A stretch of DNA of 64,000 nucleotides from the NCBI GenBank assembly GCA_013397845.1, contig VZTG01007654.1, positions 418,354 to 482,353 of the forward strand, in the 5' to 3' direction. This DNA is from Melanocharis versteri. Its lineage: Eukaryota; Chordata; Aves; Passeriformes; Melanocharitidae. The notes under the pieces are model-generated. The model had not been told where the DNA came from. It made no database searches and was given only the letters and a program-made list of their open reading frames with translations. Positions 12,701 through 26,879 of this stretch are shown piece by piece (within the stretch, counting starts at the first letter, position 1; each line of letters opens with the position of its first letter). A program made the position numbers and the translations under genes.

Positions 12701-15700
12701 AAATGAATTCAACAATGTGCCATGGCTGATACTTCTTAGACTAATCAGCTAGAGAGAGCTGAGAGAGGAGGGCAAAAAACGTTCCAGGAGGTAGGCCACA
12801 AAACAGCCAAGCCAAGGGATGATGGGGAAGCCAGTGTAAGCAAGGCAGTGACAGGCAGAAGAAAACCCAAGTCCTGGCAAAAGCTGGTTAGCAGACATGC
12901 AGCCTGATTTTTTTGCATGCTTGTGTGGTATGTTTATGTGGACCTGTTTGCTCCCTAGCCATCTATCTGCCAGCTCCAGCACACACCTCACCACATGCAG
13001 GACTTGCAAGGAGGGGGAAAAGGGATCAGTGGCTTAAGGCAGGTGATTTTTAGCACAGATAGGATAAAAGCCCTCCTAACTCACTCACATGTCTGTGTAC
13101 TGGCAGAAGCTCTAAGCAGCACCATTTTAGACACTCCAGCACACAGCAGGCAGTCAGGAGATTTAGTACTGCTACCACTGGCTCGTGCACACAGAGAAAT
13201 TCAGCTACAGCAGCAGGAGTAATAAAAACTGCTGAGAGCTGAATACCACAGTCTCCTCTGTCGCTGGTCACATTACTCTTGATTTCAGGCAGCAAGAGGA
13301 AGAGAAAGTTAATCATTTATGTGCAGCAAAGATAGGGAAGATCCCAGTTTAAAATCCTACTGTAACAGCAGAAGAAATTGAGTAGATCAGCCCACAATCA
13401 AGTGCAGGAGAATCCACACACACTCAGGCAAGGCAGCCCTCTCTGCTGAAGTGAAAACCTGGAAAGCGATGAAGGTTGCCACAGGTAAAGTATGAGCACG
13501 CTCCAACAGGGCTTTGAAAATGAAGCACATTCTCAATAGTAGCTTGTCAGGGAGTCTTTGAAGCTGAAGAACAGCCACTGCCACACCACTTTTGTTGTGT
13601 TTTTCTTGTTGCACGTTACAGCTGGTCTCCTGTTCCCTAGGTAGAGCCAAAAGGCACATGCACAGGGTACGTGTCACTGGTACTGACTTCTGCTTAAAAG
13701 CACCAGAGCCAAAAGCAACAATATTTTCCCTGAAGGGCAGCTGTAGGTCTTTACAAACTCTGCCCCTCCAAGACAAATCACTGAAGGGGAAATGGGGAAC
13801 TTTGGTGAAGGAGGGAGGCATGCTTCTTACCAGCCAAAGCCTCAGCCATGAAACCTTCAGCCACCAGAGAAAAGAGATCTTTCCTCAGCATCAGACACGG
13901 GACAGGCCGCTAATTCTGTCTGTGCAGTGTTTCCCAGTCTAAGACCTTGTGCAGTGCTTACAGGTGCTGGTTTGCAGGCAGCCCCACACCAGGGTCAGTC
14001 TCAGACCCGCCTGGCACCTGCTCCAGCTCAGCCCAGCCTTGCTGAGAGCTGGCTGTGTCTGCATGGAGTCAGCTGTCAGAAAGCAACAGCCTCCGTGCCA
14101 AAAAAACACAGCTTGAGTGACTCTTATCCCTCTAAGCAGCATCTTAGACAGTGGGGGAAAGGGCTTTCAGTTGAATGACACCTGACCTGGATTTGCAAAA
14201 CCTTGGCTACAGGTGCAAGTCTAAGTCTAACATGTTTGTGCCAAACTGGCTGCCCACAGCCAAGCACGGCTTCTATAACACTTTCAGTAGACTCTCTCCC
14301 AGGCAGTTACTCAAACACAGCTGCTGGGATGTTGCTACAGCAGGTTTTTCTTCCTCCACTAACACTGCACCTCTTTTCCATCAGAAAAATAGCTGAATAC
14401 ATTAAGGGTTTGTGACTGAGGCATCTTCCCTCATACAGGGCCATCCATACTTTACCTTTAGTGGTATTCAGATATACTAAAGCCTGAAACTCATACAGAG
14501 AGGGGCTCTTTCCAGGCCCTGATAATGATTCCCTTGCATGTGTATGATTTGGCAGAGTATAGTATATTTTATATGCCATCCCACGGCATGTGCTGCACCC
14601 ACCTCGTTTTTCAGCTACATTTCCTCTCCACATCTACTTGCTTTATTTTTTATTTCCAAGCACAGCTTTTTGTAGGACTTAAAGTACCAAAATGCCAGTG
14701 AGTTTGCCAAAAGCTGTAATTTAAATAAAATTCATGCAAGAGCTTTTTAAAAGCAAGATTGTAGGAGGACAAAGCTGCAAGGAGAGATCCATATTTCCAG
14801 ACCCTTCCCTCATCCAGACACTGGCCACAGCTACAGCCATGCAGTCTCTCCAGAGGAGCACCTCACCTGCCAGGCTGGCGCATGCATAAGATCTGGCCAC
14901 TTGCAGAAATACTCAGAAGCTTCCCAAAAGCTGGGTTACAGGTGTTGTTTGGAAAATTTATCTTCAGTTTTGTATACACCTGCTGTGAATTTAGGCTCTG
15001 GCTCACAGTAGAAATTACAATTGCATATTTGCCCCTACGTACAGCTGTGGAGGCGCAGACTGCTCTGAAGGCCAAGCCCTACCCTGAGGATCTGGGAATT
15101 AAAGACCTAATCCCCTCAGTGTTTACATCTGTGCACTGCACAGAAGGTAAATATGCTGTACTCCAGCATCTGCTGCACCTGCATCCCCAGGCTCAACCTG
15201 GGTGGAAACAGGGCAAAGCTGGGCTGAAAGGAGACAGTATTCCTGTACTTATTAGCCACGTTAATGCACAAAGTATAGATTCGGCTTCAGCAGATCAAAG
15301 TGCTCAGATGTTATTGCTAACACATTGTAATTATCTTTTGTCAGCAATCAGCAAGAGCGAGGTCTGCCTTGTGCTCAAAGTCTGCTCCAAAGACCTTATG
15401 CTCTAAACAGATCTTTTCAAGCTGCCAAGAGGGAGAACAATTCAGATATAGCTGGAGGCTGCCAAAGTACAGGAAGAAGCACTGCTAAGTTAAGTGGTAC
15501 CTCTCCAGAAGCTTTTTGTCTGCAGGTATTCAGCACAGTTCTTTTGTGTTTAGAAGGACAGATCAAATATAGCTGACCAAGAAATATTTTCAAGTGATAT
15601 GTTACTGAACAGCTTCAGAACAATCCTTTAAGAACATAGATATATTACATTTTTATTTAAGCATTGGAATGTGACGTGCTGCCATATGAATTTCATGATT

Positions 15701-18700
15701 TGGGTTTTTTCCAAAATTTTGTGATGAACTTGCTCATTTTTATGGCATTCACTTTCCATTTACAACCCTATTGCACCTATCGGTGGTTAAAACATTTAGT
15801 GAAGAGGAAACTTTAATGGAGTAGTTTGAAGCTGTAGCTTTCATCCTGGCCAATATTCACTACAGGGTTTGGATTTCCTTATTTTTCCACAGAAAGCAGC
15901 CACAAGTTCTACTGTATAGACTATGAGAAACCAGCCTTCTGCACAGAACACTTTCACATCTTGTTTTAGTCAAGCCAAGCTCCAAAAAAAACCACTTCTT
16001 AGCTCTTCTTGCTCTCACTTTTGAAATAAATTTATCAAGTTTTAAAGGAAATGAGCAAACACACATGAGCACCATTTTTAAGAAATAGCCTGATAGAAGT
16101 TATTTGGAATCAAACTTTGCAGGAATTTAAAAGCTAATAAAACATTGCTAGGTCAATCTACCATAAAATTTAAAAATACATTTGAGAAAATGTTTTCTCC
16201 CTGTCTGAAGGCTTCCTGGGAGAGTTTAATATATCTTAAATCAACTCCTTGAATGTTGTCCCATCTTTTCTGGCACTCATTCATTTCACATATATGGGAA
16301 TGGACATTGCTATTTTCATGCACTCAGACATGTTTGTAACTGCAGGTTTGAGCAAAAAGTCTACACATACTGGAAAACGTTTGGCTTGTACCTTACTACT
16401 TATAAATCCTAAAACAGTGTTTTGTGAGCTTAACAGGGTGTAGACATGAAGATTTCAAGAGCAGACAGAGCTGCTAGCCTGCCATCACATGTTAGATATT
16501 CCCAATAGAACTCAGTGAATTTGCCTTGAAATAAAGGAGAGAGAGTGCTTAAAGCCAGAGCAAGAGACTATAGGAAGCTTAATTATTGTCTCTTTCTTCC
16601 AGGCACAACCATTTGAGTTTGAACACCTCCAGGTTTAAAGTCTTAGACTAAAACAATTTCATAAAAAAATAAATTCAAGAATGGAGATTGGCTGTCCTGA
16701 CTTCAGGCTACCATGGAAAGACAGCAAAGCCTCTCAGAGCAGGAGGGAATGTTACATTTCTTTGTCTCCACCACTGTAACCTTCTTCTTAATTTTTCCAA
16801 AGGTTTTAGTGACCGGTTAAGTATTCATGTTTCCAGTTCAGTTATTTCCAAATTAGTCAGGCATTTTGTATTTCATTATCCTCTCATCTGACCCACACTT
16901 TTGGCTCACAAAAAACTTACTTGAAGAAATATTTTTCAGCCTTTAGCTCATGTGGCAAAGTCAGACTGAGCTCAAGCAAATCTGGATTAAAAATCCACAT
17001 CAAAGGTAATGGCCAAAATGGTCTATCCAGATAAAATATGCATTTTTCAGGGGAAAAAAACCCCAACTTATTAGTGGAAATTAAGCATCAGAAGCTATCT
17101 AGGAGAGCAGACCACAGAACTTACTGATGCAAAACATGAACTGTCCAGCTTTCAAACTGTACCATTCCCTCTGCCAGTCCAGTACAAAACTTCAGGCACT
17201 GTGCTCTCACCCAGGCATGAGGGGAATGACAGACTTTTAACCTAAAGGTCCCAGACCTCCTTGCAGCAAGGCCCAGGCTGTGCTGCAGTGAATTAACGTG
17301 GTGGTTCCTCTCAGCTCTACCAGGCTTGATTATTGCAGCCTTTCTGCTTCCATGTGCAGATAGGTAACAAATGCTCCACTCCAGGTGATGTGCAGCATCC
17401 CCGCAGAACTAGAGGAGCCTGCTGGTGTTACATTTTATCACCCTGTTCCTTTCACCATCCAGGAGCCCAGCTGCTACCAACAAGCCCATGTTCAGCTCTC
17501 TGTGCAGAGCCCCACAACAGACACAGAGCAGAGCTGTCTCATCTCCCACTCTTCTTCTGCAAAGCAGGATTTGCACACTGAGAGCAAGAGCCACTTCGTG
17601 CACTACTTAGCATGGCGTGTCCTCCAGGCACACTTTGTCCTCTGAATTATCTCCAGTGCTAATTTATTGCAGCATTCAAAGCATCGTGCCTCCGGCAGTC
17701 CCTCCCACAGGAAGCTGGCTGACTCATTTTTCCACACACTATTTTCCTCTCCACAAGAGCTAAATGTTTAGGTCAAGAATAAACCACCAAAAAAAAAAAA
17801 GGGAGGCTCATGTTTAAGCACCTCCTAAAACAGCCCACAGCCACTTGTGAAGCTCTTTCTTTCATTCAAACCACGGACCTGGAGGTGTTACACCCAGGTA
17901 GAGTTACCCCCATATGGCATCCAACTGCCCTTACTTCTGTTCTAAACAGCAGTTCCTAATCCTGGAAATTGATTTAGCCCAAGCTAATGGTTTTTGGCCT
18001 CGATCAGACAGTTATCTGAGCACTTACTAAAAGATAAGATGAAGACCACCATTTTGCATTCATCCCCCTGAGCTCTTTCCCAAAGCATTCAGATGTTTGC
18101 CTTGCATACTGGTTCTGATATATCACCTAACCTTAGAGGAAGGGGAAAAAAGCGCAACTACATTGCCAGGAAAATCCCATCTACTTTTTCACACTTTGCT
18201 TAGTGATGCAGCAAAAGTCCACTATCTTTGTTAAGAAGACTTTTCAAGGACACTTGAAAATAAAAAAAAGCAGCGGTAGCTTTTCTCCATCTCTAGCCAT
18301 ACTTACAGTCCTCCAGTCATGAGAAATATAGGAAGCAGCCAGAGTCAGATGATGCAAACACTTCACTTTCCAAAAACAGGAAATCCAGCTTCAGCCTGAG
18401 AAGAGCCAAGGTTTGTAGATGTTTCCACCAAAGAACTAAACATCTCCACTCTTAACTCCACCTCAAGAGGCAGGGGCCAGACCACCCCACCCCAAAATAC
18501 AAAGCCCCAGGTGCTCTCTGCACTCTTACAGCCTCTCAGGTGTGAGGCATCAGAGCTGATTGTCACTAACCCATTGCCACCCACTGCACAACTAGGGCTC
18601 GTTGAAACAAGTTCTTGGGGATTTTTATTGAAAAAACTCAGGTAAATAGGAGTGAGGTCAAAGGACAAACTATGCATTTCCCACTTGTCCTACAGAAGGG

Positions 18701-20579
18701 AAAGGGAACAAATCTGCAGCAAAAATTTCTCACTTTCATGCAAGCAATAAAAGCTCGTATTCTTGTATTTCCAAAATGCCAAAACAGTGGAAGCAGTGCA
18801 GAGCTTAGCATAAGCTGCCACTGCTGCCCTTTGTCTCACAGAATCCTCTCAGAATAGATTTAATGCTGCAGCCATGAAGCTTTTCCCATCAGTAATGTGT
18901 CCCCAGCCTGATGCTTATTGCGAGTCATAATAGTGCCTTTCCTCCATTACTCAGTCTCCTTGCTTTGGCAATCCTTTGGATCAAGATCTCTGATTTCCTT
19001 TTTTCTTGACAGATCCATTTTGTGCAAAAATAATGCTCTTTTGTTTCCCGTTTTGTCCCCCTGTTGCCCTGTTGTCAGCATAGGGTCCCCACCCAGTGGA
19101 GCTGGCCTGTGCCCAGCCTGTTTCCTGCTGAAGGGAAGGCTCATCAGCCTTCAACCCCCCACAGCTGGGCAGTAGCAGAGTGAAGGATGAGGTGGGGAGG
19201 AGGATTCAGCCCCACGCCATCATTTGGCAGGGATGGGGGCAGTGCTGGCTCTCACCAGCACTTCCCAGCTCCAATGTCCTGTGCTGTACTGGGGAGAAGC
19301 AGGAAGATGTCTCTGGAGAAGGCCTAGCCAAATTCCCTCCTACTCCTCCTTCAACCACGGGGCTGTTTCACACACTTTTTGCCTCAGCTGTCACTGGCAG
19401 AAGGTGTTTTGTCCTTTCCTGAGTGCATTTTTCCAGAGGCAGTGAATGACAGGCTCAGCCCTGCCCTGCAGAGGGGCTGGGGTGGAACTCACCATGTCCA
19501 TCCTGGGGCAGCCCCAGCCTCACCCCAGAGGGTCTCTCAGCCCTCCTGGCAGTGCCTGGGCACCTGCAGCAAATAAATTCCACCCCTTGCCTCAGCAAAA
19601 TGCTAATTTCATAATGGTCATTAAAATATTCACTTGCCACACACCCTTCACAGCTCCACTGATGACATCAGCCCCCCAAAAAACTCCTCACACCACAAGG
19701 GAAGCAGCACCATCACAACCCCACCAGGGTGGGCAATGTCCACCCTCAGTGCAGTTCCATCCTCTCCCTCACAACGAAAATCCCCATTGCTAATCCAGCC
19801 CCAGGCAATGGCCACTCTGAGCTTTGCCTTTTACTTTACTGGTCGCTGTTTTAACTTCAAATTCCTCTAACGGTATGTAATCTCCCTGTCTTCGTCTCAA
19901 CCCACGAGCTTTTAAATCTTATTTTCTCCCCCATTGTTGAGGAGGGGGGCGTGAGAGCAGCTGGGTGGGCATCTGGCCAGCCCAGCAAGGTGCCACTGCT
20001 CTTCTCCACAGGGAATTCCACAGGGAATTATTGCATCTACATAAATCAGCAAATACAAGCTGAAGGCCTCAAGAGGTGGTGAATGCAAGCACCTCTATTA
20101 TGTAAGAACATTCCTGGATAGGCTAATGTTTCAAATAACAATTTGAAGTTGACCTGCATTAAAAGCTTTGCTAAAAATCTCTCGAAGATTCCCAAACTGA
20201 GCAACCTCCAGGTGTACAAAATATTGATGGTGGCTTATGGTGCCAATGTGCCAAGGGCTGGGAAACAGTCAATTTACTGGCATGGATCAAGTATCCCAGA
20301 AAACCAGGCTTCTTCTCAGCACCAGGGTGCTGGCTGAAGTGGCAGGGCAGCAATCTCTATCCTCTGGGGCTTCCCCCAGAAGCCAGATTAACAATTTTTT
20401 TAAAAAATTATTAATCTAAAGTAATTTTTTTGGTTGTTGTTTCCTCTTCTAGTCATGATTTAGTAGCCAAATATCTTTTCCTTCCAGAGAAGACCTGGGA
20501 ATCCAGGAACCTGCAGCCAGGGGAGGCAGCAATTAGTGGTTTGAAGTGTTAATGGGACCACAGTGGGAACAGGAAGTCC

Positions 20580-21390
20580 CTTGAACTCAGCTATTAGCAA
20601 ATTAATAAAAGGGGTAACACGCTCTCCTGTGTGTTACAAATTTAGCACTAATTAGGACTTCTCTTTCATAGCTATTTTAGGCAAGAAAATATTCAATATC
20701 CTTTGTTAAATCTTAATCGTCTTGTTTGTAGAAGTAAATCATATGGAAACATTGGTTTCTTCACCCAGCTACAATCTATTAAACTTTATCCATTCTCCTT
20801 TTCTTTCTGACATGACTTATAGCTAGATATTTTGTATACAGTTAGCTTTATTTATCAAATCTTACCCCAGAGAAAGGTTTTCTTTGAATAAGACTAACCT
20901 ACAGGCCATTAATTTGTCACAGTCCATCCCTAACTTCCCAAAGATCCCCCCTTCACATGAACGTCAGTGGTCCAATTTATTTATATTTGTTTTATTTATT
21001 TATTGCTCTATTGCATCTATTCCAGATGTTAAAAGTAATGGAGTTCTTGTAACTGGCAAGCATCTCTTTCTGCCAGACATCTACACAGTTTTGTGTATTT
21101 TAGCACCCGGGAATTAATCATGGGAGAAACTTAATCAAGTTTGCAATGATGAAAAGCCCTTAATTAGAGCAGAAGCCAAATTGTCCTCCTGCTCTTCATT
21201 TCTTCTTGCACTGCCCAAATCTCATTGAAACCTTGCCTGAAGACCAGAAAACAAATCTCACAGTTGATTTGATATATCTAATTGTGAATTGATGTCTATG
21301 CTTTTGCAGATATGTTTCAAACCTTGCCTGGTGGCTGTGTTGGCCAATTTGCCCATACCCAGGAAATTAATTCATTTTTAACTACAGAGC
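20580..21390. other. AT-rich homeodomain-motif stretch
   Basis: Several TAATTA/ATTAAT-type cores occur, near 20,583, 20,650, 21,112, 21,160 and 21,370, in a repeat-free intronic stretch. The composition is like that of many conserved vertebrate enhancers, but such motifs are also common by chance in AT-rich DNA. Conservation cannot be judged from one sequence. Confidence 0.2.
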
Positions 21391-24300
21391 AAAGCTGTGA
21401 TGTTGGGCAGTATATGTCTGCCTTTCTGCAAAGAATATTATTTGTCTCTAGCAAAATCAGTGCATTTCTAAATGATTGACAGAACCACAAAAGATTTAGC
21501 TTTTAATATTTAGGAAACACTGATGGAGAAGAGAAAGCCCCACAGGCTGGCTGAGGCAGAAGAAACTCACTTCCATTCAGCAAAAGCCATATTGAGCAAT
21601 AAAGAGAAAATGCAGATGGAAGGTTACATCTTCATTGATGGCACTAAGTAAAAAGAGCATGTTGGAAGTAATCAGTGGTGAGCTCATGGTTTCAAACACA
21701 CATGTACAGGTGCACATCAACAGCAGTACTGAGAACTGAAGCAGACACTGTCTGAACATACACCATAAAGCCCGAGAAATACTGGACACTGTCAAGGTGG
21801 CTTTCATAAATTAATGCAAGTTGATGTTAAAATCTCTATTTTATAATCAATTGGAAAGGGTAGTTTGGCAGCAGTATTAATAACCTCTGAAACAAATGTA
21901 GCATGAAAAGGAAGATTCCAGAGCTCAGCTCAGAAGACTTTGTTTCATGTCTAGAAAAACTGAATGAAGACTGTTCCTGGTTAGCCTGTGGAGGGAAACA
22001 CAAAATACAGTCATTTCTGTTTACTTCTCCTAAACAGCTGGTCAGAGAGTATTTTCTGCACTGTGTGAGGCAAGTGTTATTTTTACTTTTCTCTCCTGCA
22101 TGAGGTAGGATGCAAATGGTGTTCACTGAGGTGACACTGTGACGTCCCATCTGCTTTAGGGCTCTGAATACTGATGATATCTGAGTCTTTTTTTCCCTCC
22201 ATGTGGGTTTTAATTGTGGGAATAAGATGTGTGAGCCTGTGAGCTGGGCAGCACGTAGATAAATTCCAGATGATGATTTAATGCTGGTGAATACAAGTCT
22301 TACAGTCCTGCAAGCAGCCTGGTACTGGAGAGGACCTTTGAGGTCAATTCATTTCCCTTCTGTCATAGGCAGCCCTCTGAAAGAAGCTGCATGATAAAGT
22401 GACCCAGCTCCATTACAAAGTTAATTTTTTTTCCACCATTTCTACTACTGTAATGGTGCAGGAAAAGGAATCCTACAGCAGGTCCTTGGAAATGTAGAAA
22501 TCTTCCTATTGCCAGCCTTAATATACTCTTACCGGGTTTATTCACATCTTTCTTTTCTGCCAAAATTGTGCTTTTGCTTAAATAGCGCTTCTCCCTTCTG
22601 TGTGCTCATCCGTGATGTATTTATAGGGAGTCCTCTCTCAGCATTCACTGCATGAGATAAAACAAGCCATCCTTTTTTTAGATTCCTTTCGTATAACAGA
22701 CTTTCCACAATCTGAATCATCCTTGCAGCTCATCCCTTCACCTGCTCCTGTCTGGGCATGGGGAGCAGAATGAGGGAGAGCAGCAATATATTCTCTTACC
22801 AGGGATTTTTACAGTGCCATTAATACTCCCTTGTTTCCTTACTGCTATATTGTACATTTATACTCTCTGTACGTAGAATTCTTCAGGCATATAAATTATG
22901 TTACACAGTGAACCATCAAATACTGGTGTGTCATCTCCTCTGGTGCCACTTGTGCTCCTTGGGAGTGTGGTCAGCATCTTGCAGGCAAAATCCTTCAGTG
23001 CTTTTCATCTGGTGCTTTTTCATCCTTGATAGCTCCTGCAGAGTGTTTCAGCATGAAGATGTTTCAGCAGTCATTACAAAAGCAAGTGAATCATTCAAAA
23101 AAAGCACAGTCCATCCATCTTCTTTAGTGTCACCAATTAATAGCTGCTCAGGATGCTTTGCAACCTATAGTTGCTTAAGGGTAGGAAAATAACCAACCCC
23201 TTCCTATAGTGCTGTGCTGTCATTATGTTTTGTGTATCCTGCCCATGCAAGGAAGCTTTATTAAATAAATTAGGCAATATGCAAAGGGTTCTGATATGGT
23301 GCTTTTAAAAAGGGGGGGAAAGAACAGTATAAGAAGGGAACTGAATAAAAATTGGTAGACAAGATTATTTCTTGTTATTGGAACCCATTTCTCTTTTCAG
23401 AAACCAGTGGTCAGAGCCTGATTTGGTGGCCATGCATTTGTCTGCTGCTGCCCCTCCAAGCAAACAGTGTTGTGGCCACCACAGTTTCCTGCTCTTGACA
23501 GAGCTGGAACAGCCATTTACGTCATGCTTCTGATTTGGAATATTTTGCTGCAGACTGTGCAAAATAAGGGACCATTTTTAAAAGGGAGCAGGGTTGCCTT
23601 TGTGGGCAGCTCAGTCTGGGTCTGTGTGCTCATTGCTCCAGTCACAAGCTGCTAGAGCAGAGCCATTGCACCCTTTGGTGAAGCTCTGCCTTGGGCACTG
23701 TCAGAGCACCCAGAGAAAATCCTGACTCACATTTGTCAGACCTAAAGATGCACTCACCAACCTGCCCACAGCTGCTGACTCCAATCCCTCCCTCCCATCT
23801 CACCTCCCTGTCTAAGGCACTGTGGCTTTTGCCACTGGACACGCCCCAAGCACCACAGCAATGCCACCTCTTGAGGGGAATCAACTCAATTCCAACCCAT
23901 GTGGCATAGTTGGAGGTCTGTGCCTAAGTGTAATGGAACCTGATGGAAGCTAATTAAAAAGAAAACCATCCATTTGTGCTGTCTCATTAGGGTTTCGTCA
24001 TAAAAACCTTATGTTGTCTTACAAGCCTAAACAAGTGTGTTCACATGTAAAAATCAGCCATAAAGCTGCCTGGAGAGTAGTTAACATGTCTGAGCTGTCA
24101 TTTGTGAGGGCTGCCTCAAGCCTGGATCCTGCAGGTAGGAATGGCCTTTCTGCTGTCCTCAAACCACCTTGCGTAAGTGGGGCATCCCTCCTTCAAAATG
24201 GGAAAGAGGGACAAGCCCAGGGATCCTGCACTGACAGTCATGTGGAGTGGATGTTTCTCCATCTGGCCCTGACAGGAGCTGGGAATCGGAGGCAAAGAGT

Positions 24301-24700
24301 AATTGTTACTTGAGAGTTGTGCCAAAAATATTCAGAGGTTAAGAGAGTGTAAATCTGGTAGGAATGTTTCCTGGTCTTCTCCTCAACTCTAGCTAGGCTG
24401 CAATTTTTAAGGCAAAGTGGATTTCCTGTAGGACACAGGAGTCATCATGGTTTTTTACAGTGGAAAAAACGTATGGGCTGTGTCCCCTTGACTGCCCTAA
24501 GGGAAAAATCAATATGGTTTAAATGGCAGCTCTCCCCAGTGTCTGTCCAGGATGAGATTTTCACTCACCCAAACTGCAGAACTCAGAGTTTCTGCTGAAA
24601 CTGGGCTTGTGCAGAAGTTGTATCTGGGCAGGTCTCTCTGGGCAGGAGGAGATGGCTGCTTTGGGTCTCTGGGGTAACTCCAGCTGGTGTCTCCTTGCAG

Positions 24701-24817
24701 GCGTCGGAGGTGGAGCGGCAGCTCTCCCTGCAGGTCCACACCCTCCGGGAAGACTTCCGGGAGAAGAATTCCTCCAGCAGCCAACACATCGTGCGGCTGG
24801 AGAGCCTCCAGGCTGAG
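24701..24817 (+). CDS. BICDL1: BICDL1 coding exon (probably exon 3)
   Basis: This exon has 39 codons in phase 0, starting ASEVERQLSL and ending VRLESLQAE. It follows a tctccttgcag acceptor and ends at a GAG|gtgagc donor. It is charged, heptad-rich coiled coil and matches the mid-protein coiled coil of mammalian BICDL1 with few substitutions. As the first exon in the window it enters in phase 0 after an AG, so it is not a translation start. Confidence 0.95.
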
Positions 24818-26879
24818 GTGAGCCACCTGCCTCCCTCCTTCCGAAAGCAGCCAGGGCTGTGTGAGCTTGTGAATGACCCTCTCTGAGCTGAGCAAACACA
24901 GTCAGCTGGTGGAGCCAACAGAGAGATGGCAGCACTGGGGCAAAGGATTCCCCCAGCAAGGATTGCTCCATGGCGTTCTGGCTGGGCTGGCTCAGGGCAC
25001 CTTCCAGTGCTGCCTCAGCCACAGCATTCCTGCAAAATGAATGGATGAGAAAGATCTTCCAGGAGCCAAACCATGGCTGTGCTCCTGCACGGCTGCCACC
25101 CAGTACAGATTAAACTCTGGTGGGCATGGTGGGAAGGTCCGCAAGGTTTTTTTCCCCTGTTCCTCATGCTTGCAAAGAAAGCAGCAATCCTCTCCTGCCT
25201 CTGAGCCATGCACTTGGGAAAGCAAGGAGCCCCTGCCTGTTTTAACTCAGGTGCCTTTGCAGGAATGGTACACCTTCCTTCCTTTTCCCTTCCCTGATGG
25301 GGTCACTGGGGATCACATAGGCAGGAACTAGATGGGTAGAAGATGTCCAGCTCTACTGCCCAACCACTTCTTTTATTTAAAAGCTGTCTAGAAAAGCTTT
25401 TCCTAAAATCTCTCCATTTCTTTCCTCCCACTCCCACCTGCTCCTTGCTGGTCCCTCGCCTTTTCTTCCCCTCCCCTTGGTGTGGAGCAGCAGGTCCTTG
25501 AAGTAAGTATGGAGGCTTGGAAAGGATTTGCCTGCACGTGTATCACTGTTACCATGCATGCCTGTCACCATGCATTCCACACCTTGTCTCCTCACCTCCT
25601 TCCTGTCTCTTGCTTTCCAAACCCTTTCCCCCTGTGCCCTTCCCATGGTCCAGGGCTCATGGCAGAGTGATGTTTTTTCTGTTGTATGGTTGTTTACAGC
25701 ATATTCATTACTGGTCTGCCCACCAAATATGAACTCTTGATACAATCTCTCCATTAAACCTCTTATTTTTCTTTCTCCAACCGATGCAAATCATGATGGT
25801 GGTGGGCACAGACATCTCAGAAACCATTAGTCACCTCAGAGCAGCTTTTCAATACCTTCAGCAGCCTTTACTCTGCAGAAATAGCAAGTCCACATACTTG
25901 GCTGATATTCCTTTGTGCAGCCAAATCTTTCCAGCAACCTGGAAAGCAGCAAAGAGACAAGGTCCCAAAGAGGCCAAGAAAACAATGGGAATTTGCTGAA
26001 TTTGTCTAGGCTCCATGAACTGAAAGGAGGCCATGGGGAATATTTAGGGTTACACTGCAGTGGTGGATGGCTGGCATACCAGACCCCAGAGATCCTGTGT
26101 GTACTGATGTGAGAAAAAGCTCCTTCTTCTTGGTTAAACAAGAAGTGACCTTGGCTAGTGCTGATTCATCCTTTGCACTGTTCCCAGCTAACTGAGTCAC
26201 GGAGGGTTTGTTTGGCACACTGTCCCTCGCCTGCAATCACTGCCCTTGACAATTAAAAGAAATGAACCAATTTTAAAGGCAACCAATCACTGGGAGGCTA
26301 AAAATAAGCACGGCACAGAAAGGAGTCTTCACAAGTGAAAAGACAGAAAAGTCCCTGATGAAGACCTGATGAGCACACACCAATTAAGAACAGCTATGGG
26401 CAGTGCTGTGGCACAGCCCTGCAGGGAGCAGGATCCCACAGGCTCACCCTGGATCCCACTGGCTCACCCTGGATCCCACTGGCTCACCCTGTGGTCTCCA
26501 GCACCCACAGAGGAGAAAATGCCACCACCAGGACCAGCCAGGAAAAGTAACTAGTTTTTCCCAGTCTTTCAACTGTTAAGGTGCAAGGGGTGGGCAGGGC
26601 TGGTCTCCACTTAATACCTTTGAATATTCCTGCCTGCTCCCTGGCCTGCCAGTGCACACCCAGCTCCTTTGGAGCTGCCCCTGCAGCCTGGGGAAGGAGT
26701 TGTTTCCTTTCAGAGCTTTCCTAAGCTTTAAGCCACACACAGAGGTAGTTTCTCTCATACAGGTCAGAACACCTGTGTACATCCTTCTGCTTTTTGCTGT
26801 TTCATTTCTCTCTTCGGAACGTGGTGTCTCTCCTCTCTGGTCCCTGCAAAGTCTGACAGGGCCACTCTTTGCCCTGCAG
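24818..26879 (+). other. BICDL1 intron with short tandem repeat and possible microexon
   Basis: This 2.1-kb intron lies between two phase-0 exons. It contains a long polypyrimidine tract (about 25,437-25,478) followed by CAGCAG and a perfect GTAAGT donor at 25,503, described as a possible microexon. It also holds three copies of a 20-bp tandem unit at 26,431-26,490. I see no other gene. Confidence 0.7.
26431..26490. repeat. Tandem repeat, 20-bp unit, 3 copies
   Basis: The unit ggatcccactggctcaccct occurs three times head to tail. The first copy differs by one base. Confidence 0.95.

Larger units (their letters stand above)
1..24700. other. Non-coding stretch, probably the large upstream intron of BICDL1
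   Basis: I find no exon here that joins to a known protein. The first clear BICDL1 exon downstream (24,701) begins with an acceptor and continues a protein whose N-terminal half is missing, so at least two upstream exons should lie to the left of the window. This stretch is therefore best read as intron. No segment resembles the missing N-terminal coiled coil. Open frames reach 174 codons but lack splice context and family resemblance. Contents noted separately are a CR1 tail near 6 kb, a CpG-rich patch at 6,530-6,720, two short hairpins at 2,964 and 4,315, and an AT-rich homeodomain-motif stretch at 20,580-21,390. A run of 15 A lies at 976-990. Confidence 0.6.

Noticed and set aside
14882..15406. 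174-codon open frame on the plus strand
   Set aside because: Longest in the upstream intron, but composition, lack of splice context and no recognisable domain point to chance.
22320..22400. Possible ancient CR1 tail on the minus strand (gaggacctttgaggtcaatt)
   Set aside because: Only about 20 bases resemble the consensus; too short and diverged to call. A similar weak stretch lies near 930-960.
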